41,028 nucleotides of DNA. Source: Candidatus Bathycorpusculum hydrogenotrophicum. GTDB taxonomy: Archaea; Thermoproteota; Bathyarchaeia; Bathyarchaeales; Bathycorpusculaceae. The translations under genes were made by a program, and so were the position numbers. Positions 33,940-41,028 of this stretch are shown piece after piece. Under the pieces are notes generated by a model. That model had not been told where the DNA came from. It saw only the letters and a list, made by a program, of their open reading frames with translations, and made no database searches. Numbering within the stretch: position 1 is the stretch's first letter; each line of letters begins with the position of its first letter. The stretch spans positions 1 to 41,028 of the forward strand of contig WRCX01000012.1 of NCBI GenBank assembly GCA_009783705.1. Reading direction: 5' to 3'.

Positions 33940-34380
33940 ATGTCTGATGATTGTGTGTTCTGTCAAATCATCCAAAAAAAGTCGCCTGCAAGTTTTATCT
34001 ATGAAGACCACTGGGTTGTGGCTTTTTTGAGCAACCGTCCTGTTAACGAAGGGCACACACTTGTGATTCCTAAAAATCACTACGAAAATATCTATGAAAT
34101 GCCTGACTCTGAGCTTGCTTACCTATCTAATGTTGTTAAACAAATTGCACACGCGGTTAGAGATGCTATGGTTGCAGAAGGTATTCGTGTGGTGCAGAAC
34201 AATGGTTCTGCATCTGGTCAGGTGGTTTTTCATTTTCATGCGCATGTTATTCCGTTGAAGCCCCATGAAGGTTTCACTCATGGTACCGCATATCGAGAAC
34301 AAACTCACGGTCGATTGCCTGAAGCATTAGATATTGATGCAGAAAAAATAAGGCGTCACCTCAGAGAGACTCAGCAATAA
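33940..34380 (+). CDS. HIT family (histidine triad) nucleotide hydrolase
   Basis: 146 residues. The triad motif is FHFHAHVIPL with H98, H100 and H102; the N-terminus CVFCQII carries the CXXC pair (C5, C8) common in HIT proteins. These enzymes cleave AMP-linked substrates such as adenosine phosphoramidates. Substrate not known here. A GAGGT site just upstream of ATG fixes the start. Confidence 0.92.
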   Translation: MSDDCVFCQIIQKKSPASFIYEDHWVVAFLSNRPVNEGHTLVIPKNHYENIYEMPDSELAYLSNVVKQIAHAVRDAMVAEGIRVVQNNGSASGQVVFHFHAHVIPLKPHEGFTHGTAYREQTHGRLPEALDIDAEKIRRHLRETQQ

Positions 34381-34429
34381 TTAATAAAAATTTAAATAGT
34401 TTTTTTGATTAAACTTTTTGGTGAGAAAA

Positions 34430-34723
34430 ATGTTGAGGTTGGTCAAGATTGCAATCGTTTTCAATATAGTGGTGTGTGTTTTATTTGTCTATGGAAATTA
34501 TGTTCAATGGAGCGTGTTTGCAGGAAATAATGCCGCTTCATCAAACATAGTTAGTTGTACATGGGCTCCAACACAATTGACAATGATTTTTTATGGTGGT
34601 GGTGAGAACGGTGTTATTAGCGCTGTAGAAGGGCTGTTTGTGTATCCTAACCTTCCATTTATGCTGTTTTGGTTTTCGACAATAGGCAACCTTCTGATAA
34701 TTAGACAAAAATTTAAGGGGTAG
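34430..34723 (+). CDS. Small membrane protein of unknown function
   Basis: 97 residues from ATG 34430, set by GGTGA at 34420-34424; an in-frame TTG at 34418 would place the start before that site. Two hydrophobic segments (about residues 3-20 and 70-90) flank a loop containing one Cys and a GGGENG stretch. No family recognised. TTTAAATAG about 40 bases upstream may be its TATA box. Confidence 0.55.
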   Translation: MLRLVKIAIVFNIVVCVLFVYGNYVQWSVFAGNNAASSNIVSCTWAPTQLTMIFYGGGENGVISAVEGLFVYPNLPFMLFWFSTIGNLLIIRQKFKG

Positions 34724-34784
34724 TTTATTATCTATTAGAAAAATAATTTATAGCATTGGCGATGTTGTAATATAGTTGGTTTTT

Positions 34785-35010
34785 TCTTTTTTCCATTTTA
34801 GGTACTGTTTGTGTGCTTGTTTGTTTGTTTGTGGGTTTTTGTGTTTGAAGAGTTGTTAGTGGTTTTTGTGTTTTGATTTTATTTTTTGTATGTTGTTGGG
34901 TGTGCTGATTGTGGTGGTCGTTTGTGCTTGTCAAGTTTTTTGTTGGGTTTGTTGGTAATTTGGTGTTTATAGTGGTCTTTTGTGTGTTCTGGTTTTTCTT
35001 TGTTCTATGC
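34785..35010 (+). repeat. Long T/G-rich tract upstream of the uS10 gene
   Basis: The 388-base gap between 34724 and 35111 is mostly a strand-polar T/G sequence with TTTG and TTTGTG microrepeats. No protein on either strand is supported; the complementary frame is a low-complexity Thr/Gln/Lys/Asn string. GTATATTAAAC at about 35071-35081 may be the rps10 TATA box. Confidence 0.45.
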
Positions 35011-35111
35011 TTTGTTCCTTGGTAGTCGCAAGGTTTTTATGTGCCCGCTAAATCTCATAGGTGCACTCAACGTATATTAAACACGGTAAAACGATGGATT
35101 GATGGACCAAG

Positions 35112-35420
35112 ATGGTAAGAAAAGCACGAATACGCCTCACAAGCACTGATTACGTGAAGCTTGAAGAGGTTTGCGGGGAATTACGTAGCATCGCTCATAA
35201 GACGGGCGTAAAAATGAACGGTCCAGTACCGTTGCCAACAAAACGCCTCCGTGTGCCTGTTCTTAAGGGCCCCTCAGGTGAAGGTACCGCAACATGGGAT
35301 AGATGGGAAATGCGTATCCACAAGCGCCTCATCGATATTGACTCTGAAGAACGCGTTATGCGCCGCATTATGCGTATCCGCGTGCCTGAAGAAGTACACG
35401 TAACAATCGAACTTATCTAA
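35112..35420 (+). CDS. rps10: Small ribosomal subunit protein uS10
   Basis: 102 residues with the archaeal S10 sequence: [10 protein letters not shown] at the start, [16 protein letters not shown] in the loop, and the C-terminal [16 protein letters not shown]. It is part of the 30S head. In many archaea it follows the elongation factor 1-alpha gene, but here it is preceded by a T/G-rich spacer and a small membrane protein, so that link is broken. Confidence 0.95.
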   Translation: MVRKARIRLTSTDYVKLEEVCGELRSIAHKTGVKMNGPVPLPTKRLRVPVLKGPSGEGTATWDRWEMRIHKRLIDIDSEERVMRRIMRIRVPEEVHVTIELI

Positions 35421-35505
35421 CCCTTTTAATTTCACTTCTAGTCTCTTTTTCTTTAGCGTGCACCTTAAATTCTATTGCTAACCTTTCACCTTAGAGGTAA
35501 AATAC

Positions 35506-35673
35506 TTGAAAGAATGGCAATGTATAGTCGTGGGACACCACAATAACGTCGCTAAAACAATCGCAGATTGGGAAGCCCAAGGCTGGAAACTACACACCTA
35601 CAACACCGCCGGAATGGGCGGCACATGGAACTACACCGTAAACCATTATCTACTATTTGTTAGAGGCGAATAG
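35506..35673 (+). CDS. Overlooked 55-residue protein, DUF4177-like
   Basis: TTG start with AGAGGT 7 bases upstream. The product begins KEWQCIVVGHHNNV, continues with a helix ending WEAQGWKLHTYN and closes with a strand HYLLFVRGE. This strand-helix-(EGW)-strand plan is that of small DUF4177-type proteins. It stops 4 bases before the stop of the convergent protease gene. Function unknown. The start codon, ribosome site and protein-like pattern support a real gene. Confidence 0.6.
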   Translation: MKEWQCIVVGHHNNVAKTIADWEAQGWKLHTYNTAGMGGTWNYTVNHYLLFVRGE

Positions 35674-35677
35674 TGCC

Positions 35678-36514
35678 TCAAATAAAAAATATCCACCAAA
35701 TAAATGCCATTATACTTACCGCTGGAATAAACGCTAACGCCCATATTTTCTTGTTTAGCATAAAGATTTTATAACCATCAAAGACCCCAACGGGAATCAA
35801 GTTAAAGACTGCCATAAACGAGTTAAAGAACGCGGCGTAGACAAACATCAACGTATAAGCGTTGAGTGGTAATCCAAATACTAAACTCAAAAAAACAACA
35901 GCAAAGATCATATTTGTAATGACCCCTGCAATGGCGATTTTTATCATATTCTTAGCTGAGGGTGCATGGCCTCCAATCATCATAGCGCCTGGAGCAATCA
36001 TTTTAAAAAACGGTACAAATATCGAGATAAACGTAATAATTGCACCCAGTTTGGTTAATCTAAACTCTGCCCACATACCTGCTTTTTGTGCCATAACTTT
36101 GTGTGCCATTTCATGCACAAGAAAAGACATAGTCATAATCACAGCAAACACGCCTATCACTTCCCATGACCACAGCGGCGGCCAAAAACTATACATACTG
36201 GTCGTTAAGCTAATACCTATCGCAAAACCAATGCCGATAACAAGTGCAATTGCAACGCCTAAATGTTTGGCTTCTTTTTTGCTCCAACGTATGCGCTGTT
36301 GACGTCTGTAGGGATCTTGACCATAGACGTAGCTGTAATTGTAGGACCCATCACTTTGCTGTATTACAACACGTTGCTGTGTTTGAGCCTTAGCATTGTT
36401 AATTCCAATACAGCCATGGTTTTCTGGCAGTCTGTGATGACTACAAAATTGTCCACCGCAGAAAGGACAGCGAAACGGCATCACCGTTTCTGTAGTGCAC
36501 TTTTGGCATTGCAT
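35678..36514 (-). CDS. Site-2-type (M50) membrane metalloprotease with AN1 zinc finger
   Basis: 278 residues. The N-terminus fits an AN1 finger: C3, C6, C16, C19, C24, H27, H33, C35. A linker of about 45 residues leads to a membrane domain with HEMAH (H134, E135, H138) and PVGVFDG (D246), the two zinc-binding sites of M50 peptidases. There are about five to six helices. Such enzymes cut membrane-bound regulators within the bilayer. The AN1 finger could bind a partner or ubiquitin-like protein, as in archaeal and eukaryotic AN1 proteins. Confidence 0.87.
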   Translation of the reverse strand: MQCQKCTTETVMPFRCPFCGGQFCSHHRLPENHGCIGINNAKAQTQQRVVIQQSDGSYNYSYVYGQDPYRRQQRIRWSKKEAKHLGVAIALVIGIGFAIGISLTTSMYSFWPPLWSWEVIGVFAVIMTMSFLVHEMAHKVMAQKAGMWAEFRLTKLGAIITFISIFVPFFKMIAPGAMMIGGHAPSAKNMIKIAIAGVITNMIFAVVFLSLVFGLPLNAYTLMFVYAAFFNSFMAVFNLIPVGVFDGYKIFMLNKKIWALAFIPAVSIMAFIWWIFFI

Positions 36515-36695
36515 GGTTTGACGCCTTGCTTTGATAATGCCATGGTTTCTTATATTTATACGCCAAAATCTCTATCCATCACTACCTATAAAATCATAAA
36601 AATGCATAGTGACCAAGTTTACACTGAAGATAAAACCGCTATATTCAAAGAACACTTAATATAACTTAGTATCCAAAACAAGAAGGCGACTGCCC

Positions 36696-37202
36696 TTGAA
36701 GCCATTTAGCTTTGTCCATGTATCTGATCTACACCTAGGATACACCCAGTATGGCTTAGAAGTCCGAAGACAAGACTTTGACAGCGCATTTAGCGAAGTT
36801 GTGGACAAAACACTCGATCTCAAACCAGATTTTATGATTATCGCGGGTGATCTATTTCATCAAGCCCGACCCAGTAATCACACGCTGGAAAATACGGTGC
36901 GCAGTTTTAAACGCCTAAAAGACGCCAATATTCCCGTTTTAACCGTAGATGGTAGCCACGACTCCGCCCCAAACACCATAACCAGTACCATCCTCTACCC
37001 CCTTGACAGCGCAGGGCTCATCTTTCATCTACCCCGACACCGCGGCTCCTGCTGGAGCAAACCCGAGTGTTGCTATGTCTACGGTATTCCCAATTACCAT
37101 AACCGTCCCAAAACACTTGAAGCTCTCCCCCGCTTTATGGAAGAAAACCCCCCAACTCCCCAACCCAATCTCGCTAACATCTTTGTATTTCACGGCGCCT
37201 AG
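36696..37202 (+). CDS. mre11: Mre11 nuclease, N-terminal part (frameshifted)
   Basis: 168 residues from TTG 36696 with phosphoesterase motifs DLHLG (D11, H13), GDLFH (D52, H55) and GSHD (86-89) where most Mre11 proteins have GNHD, then FHGA at the stop. The frame ends in TAG at 37200-37202. One added base near 37197-37199 would continue as GALDLPNVKPSYMEAEIPP into the frame of the next entry. The two pieces together make a normal archaeal Mre11 of about 403 residues. Whether this is a real mutation, a recoding site or a sequencing error cannot be told here. Confidence 0.8.
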   Translation: MKPFSFVHVSDLHLGYTQYGLEVRRQDFDSAFSEVVDKTLDLKPDFMIIAGDLFHQARPSNHTLENTVRSFKRLKDANIPVLTVDGSHDSAPNTITSTILYPLDSAGLIFHLPRHRGSCWSKPECCYVYGIPNYHNRPKTLEALPRFMEENPPTPQPNLANIFVFHGA

Positions 37203-37228
37203 ACCTACCCAACGTTAAACCCTCCTAC

Positions 37229-37906
37229 ATGGAAGCTGAGATTCCCCCCGAATTATTACCTGATGGCTTTTGCTACTATGCCGCAGGCCACATCCACGAC
37301 CGCTACACTGGCCGCTTTAAGAGCGGCATTTTAGTATACAGCGGTTGCACAGAATCCTCCGGCTATGATGAAGGCAAAATCACCAAAGGTTTCTACCATG
37401 TGCAAGTCAACGACAAAGGTCAACCCGCCCCTGAGCTAATTGAACTATACACCCCTCGACGCTTTATTCTCCTAGAACATGACTACACCGGCTTGTCACC
37501 TGCCAAGATCACCGAGATGGCAGTACAGATGGTCAAAGAAGCTGATGAAACCGATGTTATAATCGTTCCCATCCTCTGCGGTACCCTGCCCACAGAGGCT
37601 AGCCGCGCCGAATTAGACGTGCCCAAAATCCGCAATGCCGCCCCCAAAGCGCTTTTGGTCCATCCTATTGTCCAACTCAGAGAAACGGTGGTTTCTGATG
37701 AGGTAGTGCGCTCTATCTTTGAGGGCGAATTCAAAGACCTAAAAACTAAGGCCTTTGACTATTTTGTGCAGATTTTCTCTGATCGATATGGCAAAACAGA
37801 CGCTGAACGCATCGCACATGGCGCTCTAAATTTGATTGAGCCGCTGGCACAAAAACAAGATGCCAAAGTTAAACAAGTCATCGAGGAGCTCACCCATGAA
37901 AATTGA
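37229..37906 (+). CDS. mre11: Mre11 nuclease, C-terminal part (frameshifted)
   Basis: 225 residues from the first ATG; the open frame actually extends upstream to about 37199, where it joins the N-terminal part by a one-base shift. GHIHDRY (H21, H23) gives the last two metal-binding histidines, followed by the capping domain and a helical region for Rad50 contact. The stop overlaps the rad50 start by 11 bases. A separate product starting here would lack most metal ligands and should be inactive by itself. Confidence 0.75.
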   Translation: MEAEIPPELLPDGFCYYAAGHIHDRYTGRFKSGILVYSGCTESSGYDEGKITKGFYHVQVNDKGQPAPELIELYTPRRFILLEHDYTGLSPAKITEMAVQMVKEADETDVIIVPILCGTLPTEASRAELDVPKIRNAAPKALLVHPIVQLRETVVSDEVVRSIFEGEFKDLKTKAFDYFVQIFSDRYGKTDAERIAHGALNLIEPLAQKQDAKVKQVIEELTHEN

Positions 37907-39995
37907 CATCGTGCAGCTGGAAAACATTCGTAGCCACACCAAATCAACTGTGCCCTTCACCCGGGGCTTTAACTGCATCGTTGGAGGCGTGGGATGCGGC
38001 AAATCCAGCGTACTCTACGCTATAGACTTTGCATTATTTGGCGACACCATTGGCCGCAAAAGCTTTGACTATCTCATGCGTGAAGACGCGGACTTTTGCC
38101 GCGTAACTTTGCAGTTTAGCCAAAACGGCCGCATATACAAACTAATCCGCGGATTAAAACGCAAAGGCAAATCCCTAAATCAAGACAGCGAACAACTAAA
38201 ACTCTACGAAGACGAAAAACTCGTTGCCTCAATGAAAAACGAGGCCGTTGCAGAACAAATCAAAACCATAACCGGTCTAGATCGCGATCTCTACCGCGAA
38301 ATCGTCTGGTTTCGCCAAGAACACCTAAAAGAACTCCTAGATGCCAAACCCCGTGACCGCCAGATCCGCATCGACGAATTTTTCGGCTTAGCTGAGTATG
38401 AGGCCGCCTGGAGTAGCATAGCCCAATACCAACGCGACTTTGAAACCGAAAAACGTGTCTACGAAAAAGACCCCGATGTTTGTAGCTTAGAAAAACTCAG
38501 CGCAGAATACAACCGCGCAAGCGAAGACTTTACCAATCTTGTGATGGCCCTTGAGACATCCACCCAACGACTAACCAACGCCAAATCCGCCCTTGACGAA
38601 ACTGATTTACGCCTCAAACGCTCCGAAGAAAAAAAACTCGCCATAGAAGAACTCAAACGCAAAGAAGCCCGCCTAAACGCCAACTATACCAACATGACCC
38701 AAACATCCAACTCACTAACTGAGCGAATTGAGGGCAAAAAAACAATACTTGACAACCTTCTTCAACGCCAAACTTCTCTTGGCAACCAAATAAAGCAATA
38801 TTTAAGCATATTCGAACAGGCCGGGATACCCAAAGATCAGTCCCTTGATCAGTTACGCGTTTATATTTTGGGGTTTGATGACAAACTCTCTCAACTAAGA
38901 GCCGAACAGGAAACTGCCTCCCAAAACCTTCTCCAAGATCAAAAAAGAGCCGAGACCCTTAGTAAATCCTCAAAAGACAGCCAATGCCCCGTCTGTAGTC
39001 AACCTCTAATGGGTGCTTACAAGACCGATTTACTCAAAAACATAACCCAAACAAACCTAGATCGAGAAAAAACCATTAACCATCTGCGTATTGAAGTTGC
39101 AACTCTGCAAAAAACCAAAACAACTGTCTCCCAAGCATACGGTGATCTGCAGACCAATCTGACCAGAAACACTGATTTGGTTGCTCGAATCGTTGAGGAG
39201 CAAGACAACCTCAAAAATCTGCTTGCGGAACAAGAAGTCCACCAGCACCTTGAAGCCGCACAATACACTGAGCTCCAAACCTGCCAAGCTCAAATCGCCC
39301 AATTCGACATATCTGAGTTGCAGGCCGCTAAAGACCAAAAAGACCAAACCCTAAAACAATACTACGCCGCCGAATTAGATCTGCGCACAAAAGCAAACCG
39401 TAAATCCGATCTAAACCTCCACCTCCAAGAAATCAAAGACCGCCTCGAAATAGCTCAACAAAAACTTGATCGGAGCGAAAAAATCAGCCGCATCATCGAG
39501 TTACTAAGTGCCATTCGAGACGCCTACCGTAGCATCCAGCCTAAACTCCGACGCGAATTTGTCAAAGTGCTGCACAGCTTTGTCCAACAAGTAATAGACA
39601 GCCTAGTGGGCGGCGAAACTCCCATGCTAAACGTGGTTATCGACGAAACTTACACCCCCTACGTAAAAAGCGAAGCCGGGGTAAACCGTGAAGTCAACAA
39701 TCTCTCAGGCGGAGAACGCACCCTCTTAGCGTTTGCTTATCGTATGGGCCTAGGACAGCTCATTTTGCAATCCCACACCGGTCAGGGTCTGAGTATGCTT
39801 GTGTTAGATGAACCCACCGAAAATTTGGGTAGTGAAGACGGCAGTATTGAGCGCTTAGCCGATGCCATTGGTAAATTTAGAGCAATTGAGCAGATAATTG
39901 CCGTTACTCACAGTGAAGCTTTCGCAGTAACTGCGGATCATGTGATTAGTATAGCTAAAGAAGCAAACACAAGTAAGCTCTCTATTGAACGCTAA
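37896..39995 (+). CDS. rad50: Rad50 ABC-type DNA repair ATPase
   Basis: 699 residues from ATG 37896; an upstream extension in this frame lies inside mre11 and is rejected. Walker A is GGVGCGKSS (from residue 30), a long coiled coil is broken by the zinc hook CPVC (C364, C367), then signature LSGGE (603-607), Walker B MLVLDEP (634-640) and the His switch AVTHSE. It joins with Mre11 to process double-strand breaks. The coiled coil is shorter than in large archaeal Rad50. herA and nurA, common partners in archaea, are not nearby. Confidence 0.92.
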   Translation: MKIDIVQLENIRSHTKSTVPFTRGFNCIVGGVGCGKSSVLYAIDFALFGDTIGRKSFDYLMREDADFCRVTLQFSQNGRIYKLIRGLKRKGKSLNQDSEQLKLYEDEKLVASMKNEAVAEQIKTITGLDRDLYREIVWFRQEHLKELLDAKPRDRQIRIDEFFGLAEYEAAWSSIAQYQRDFETEKRVYEKDPDVCSLEKLSAEYNRASEDFTNLVMALETSTQRLTNAKSALDETDLRLKRSEEKKLAIEELKRKEARLNANYTNMTQTSNSLTERIEGKKTILDNLLQRQTSLGNQIKQYLSIFEQAGIPKDQSLDQLRVYILGFDDKLSQLRAEQETASQNLLQDQKRAETLSKSSKDSQCPVCSQPLMGAYKTDLLKNITQTNLDREKTINHLRIEVATLQKTKTTVSQAYGDLQTNLTRNTDLVARIVEEQDNLKNLLAEQEVHQHLEAAQYTELQTCQAQIAQFDISELQAAKDQKDQTLKQYYAAELDLRTKANRKSDLNLHLQEIKDRLEIAQQKLDRSEKISRIIELLSAIRDAYRSIQPKLRREFVKVLHSFVQQVIDSLVGGETPMLNVVIDETYTPYVKSEAGVNREVNNLSGGERTLLAFAYRMGLGQLILQSHTGQGLSMLVLDEPTENLGSEDGSIERLADAIGKFRAIEQIIAVTHSEAFAVTADHVISIAKEANTSKLSIER

Positions 39996-40019
39996 ACTGC
40001 TCCCTGTCTTTCACGGTCT

Positions 40020-40110
40020 TTTATTTTTGGGTTTATGATGTGGATTGTTTGTGTGGCTGGTTTTTTGCTTGTAGTTTTCTTGTATTTTTTCTTTGATTTG
40101 TCTTTCAGGT
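40020..40110 (+). repeat. T/G-rich tract after rad50
   Basis: A strand-polar T-rich, G-containing tract of about 90 bases following the mre11-rad50 operon, similar to the others in the window; likely a U-rich termination zone. Confidence 0.4.
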
Positions 40111-40115
40111 GAGCC

Positions 40116-40131
40116 AGCTTTTGGAAAAGCT
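40116..40131 (+). promoter_or_regulatory. Palindromic operator candidate AGCTTTTGGAAAAGCT beside a TATA box
   Basis: A 16-base perfect inverted repeat abuts TTATATTACT (40131-40140). That TATA-like element lies about 40 bases before the next start codon. The palindrome covers the TFB recognition position, a usual place for archaeal regulators. Confidence 0.45.
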
Positions 40132-40179
40132 TATATTACTTTTTGAGCAAAGAGATCGCTATAAAATGGTGTGATTCAA

Positions 40180-40683
40180 GTGGATAAAAAAACTATCTAC
40201 ATCATTGTTGCAATTTTAGCGGTAGTTATTGTCGCCGTAGCCGCAGTAGCCCTTTTGATGAACAACGAAACAGAAACAACTCCAGCACCTGAGCCGCAGA
40301 CTATTGCTGATGGTGACTCTCTACAATTTAAGGTTGCCGATAGCACTACTGGCTTAGACTATTATTGCGCAATAAACGACTTCAACGGAGAAGCTGATAT
40401 AGTTAGAGTTGACATGGTTATGGATGACGCATGCTACAGTTATATCTTGAACTTGGAAGATTCCACATCATATGCAAGTAAAGATTTTGGCGAAACTTGG
40501 ACAAAATCCAAATTTGCTGATGATGAATTGTATCTAGAGATGGCATATTGCTTTGCAACTGAACTCAAAGATAAATGGGATGGCCTATCAGCAACCTACA
40601 GCTACACAGCAGACGACATTAGCTATACTATCTCCGACATTAAAGTGAACGACCTCGACGATTCGCTTTTTGCAACTAGTTAA
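40180..40683 (+). CDS. Membrane-anchored extracellular protein of unknown function
   Basis: 167 residues from GTG 40180, placed 7 bases after GGTGT; a GTG at 40171 would add three residues. The N-terminus is a short basic stretch and one hydrophobic helix (about residues 5-28) and acts as signal anchor. A Thr/Glu/Pro linker (TETTPAPEPQ) follows, then an acidic strand-rich domain with several Cys, Asp and Tyr. It likely sits on the cell surface. No family recognised. Confidence 0.65.
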   Translation: MDKKTIYIIVAILAVVIVAVAAVALLMNNETETTPAPEPQTIADGDSLQFKVADSTTGLDYYCAINDFNGEADIVRVDMVMDDACYSYILNLEDSTSYASKDFGETWTKSKFADDELYLEMAYCFATELKDKWDGLSATYSYTADDISYTISDIKVNDLDDSLFATS

Positions 40684-41028
40684 ACAAAACCGGTTGGCTT
40701 AATCCAACTTTCCTTTTTTTGTTTTCAAATTGGCAGGTACATTAGATTCCAAACTTTTCCAAGTTTGGCCATGTGTTTTGATAAACGCTTGTTTTAATAT
40801 TCATGATTAGTCCTTTTTTTAGTGAAGTCATATGAATGTGTTGTGTAATTGGTCTTGTAAAATGTTTTTTATTATAAAACCGGAACTCGGCAAAATTACC
40901 CCTAGGTCAATAGTTTGACATTGATTTACGCCTGTTTTTAAAATTTAGCCATAAACCTTAAATCTAGGTTACACCTAGGTTAACCCATAGGTTACCCATA
41001 TGCAAAACGTACCCAAACAGGTACAAAA
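40684..41028. other. Terminal spacer with iterated TAGGTTA motifs
   Basis: No gene seen in these 345 bases. TAGGTTA occurs at 40965, 40976 and 40988 (spacing 11 and 12 bases), with a related TAGGTCA at 40903. GTACC (41009-41013) and GGTAC (41020-41024) form an inverted repeat at the edge. This looks like a regulatory region for a gene beyond the window. Confidence 0.45.

Noticed and set aside
34728-34934. Minus-strand 68-codon frame rich in Thr, Gln, Lys and Asn
   Set aside because: It is the complement of the T/G-rich tract and is low complexity.
36263-36664. 133-codon plus-strand frame over the AN1 region
   Set aside because: It is antisense to the AN1-M50 protease, whose zinc ligands are clear, so it is a shadow.

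Overview
The window is archaeal. Orc1/Cdc6, RNase P protein 4 next to a YhbY/CRM protein, archaeal-type uS10, Mre11/Rad50, a pyruvoyl-dependent arginine decarboxylase, many TATA-type promoters and a tRNA that appears to carry an intron all point that way. The mix, together with a low-to-moderate GC content, would suit a Bathyarchaeia-like (TACK) lineage, perhaps host-associated given the adhesin described below. That placement is inference.

Layout. (1) 1-300: the last 31 codons of what looks like an archaeal tyrosine integrase, then a minus-strand tRNA-Leu(UAA) with its 3' end facing the integrase and an apparent 34-nt insertion in the D-loop. (2) 620-23960: a surface-glycan locus of about 23 kb. 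It holds GT-C-like membrane proteins, five nucleotide-sugar glycosyltransferases (four GT2, one GT4), a B12-type radical SAM enzyme with a CX7CX2C motif, three SAM methyltransferases including an FkbM type, and a Wzx/MATE-like flippase. It also encodes the precursor pathways: GalU, Ugd and UXS for UDP-glucose to UDP-glucuronate to UDP-xylose, and RmlA, C, B and D for dTDP-L-rhamnose. Together these could build, decorate and export a xylose- or glucuronate- and rhamnose-containing glycan. No oligosaccharyltransferase is visible. (3) 24000-25530: RNase P/YhbY pair, a hemerythrin-like protein and a small ferredoxin-fold protein. (4) 25600-28030: a secreted 808-residue protein with two TQXA/thioester-type repeats around a CnaB-like domain that may form an isopeptide. 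This is the most striking gene in the window. (5) 28300-31530: arginine decarboxylase divergent from orc1/cdc6, which is followed by a winged-helix gene, then an AT-rich spacer with a possible structured RNA, then a second HTH gene. (6) 31700-36520: HtrA-like protease without signal peptide, a MetE-core protein lacking one zinc cysteine, a HIT protein, a small membrane protein, uS10, an overlooked 55-residue gene, and an AN1 zinc finger-M50 protease. (7) 36690-41028: mre11 broken by a one-base frameshift, intact rad50, a membrane-anchored surface protein with a palindrome beside its TATA box, and a terminal spacer with iterated TAGGTTA motifs.

Some plus-strand intergenic regions are long T/G-only-like tracts. 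Many genes start with TTG or GTG, and several starts were set by a GGTGA-type ribosome binding site or by overlap with the preceding stop codon. No CRISPR array, rRNA or complete insertion sequence was seen.
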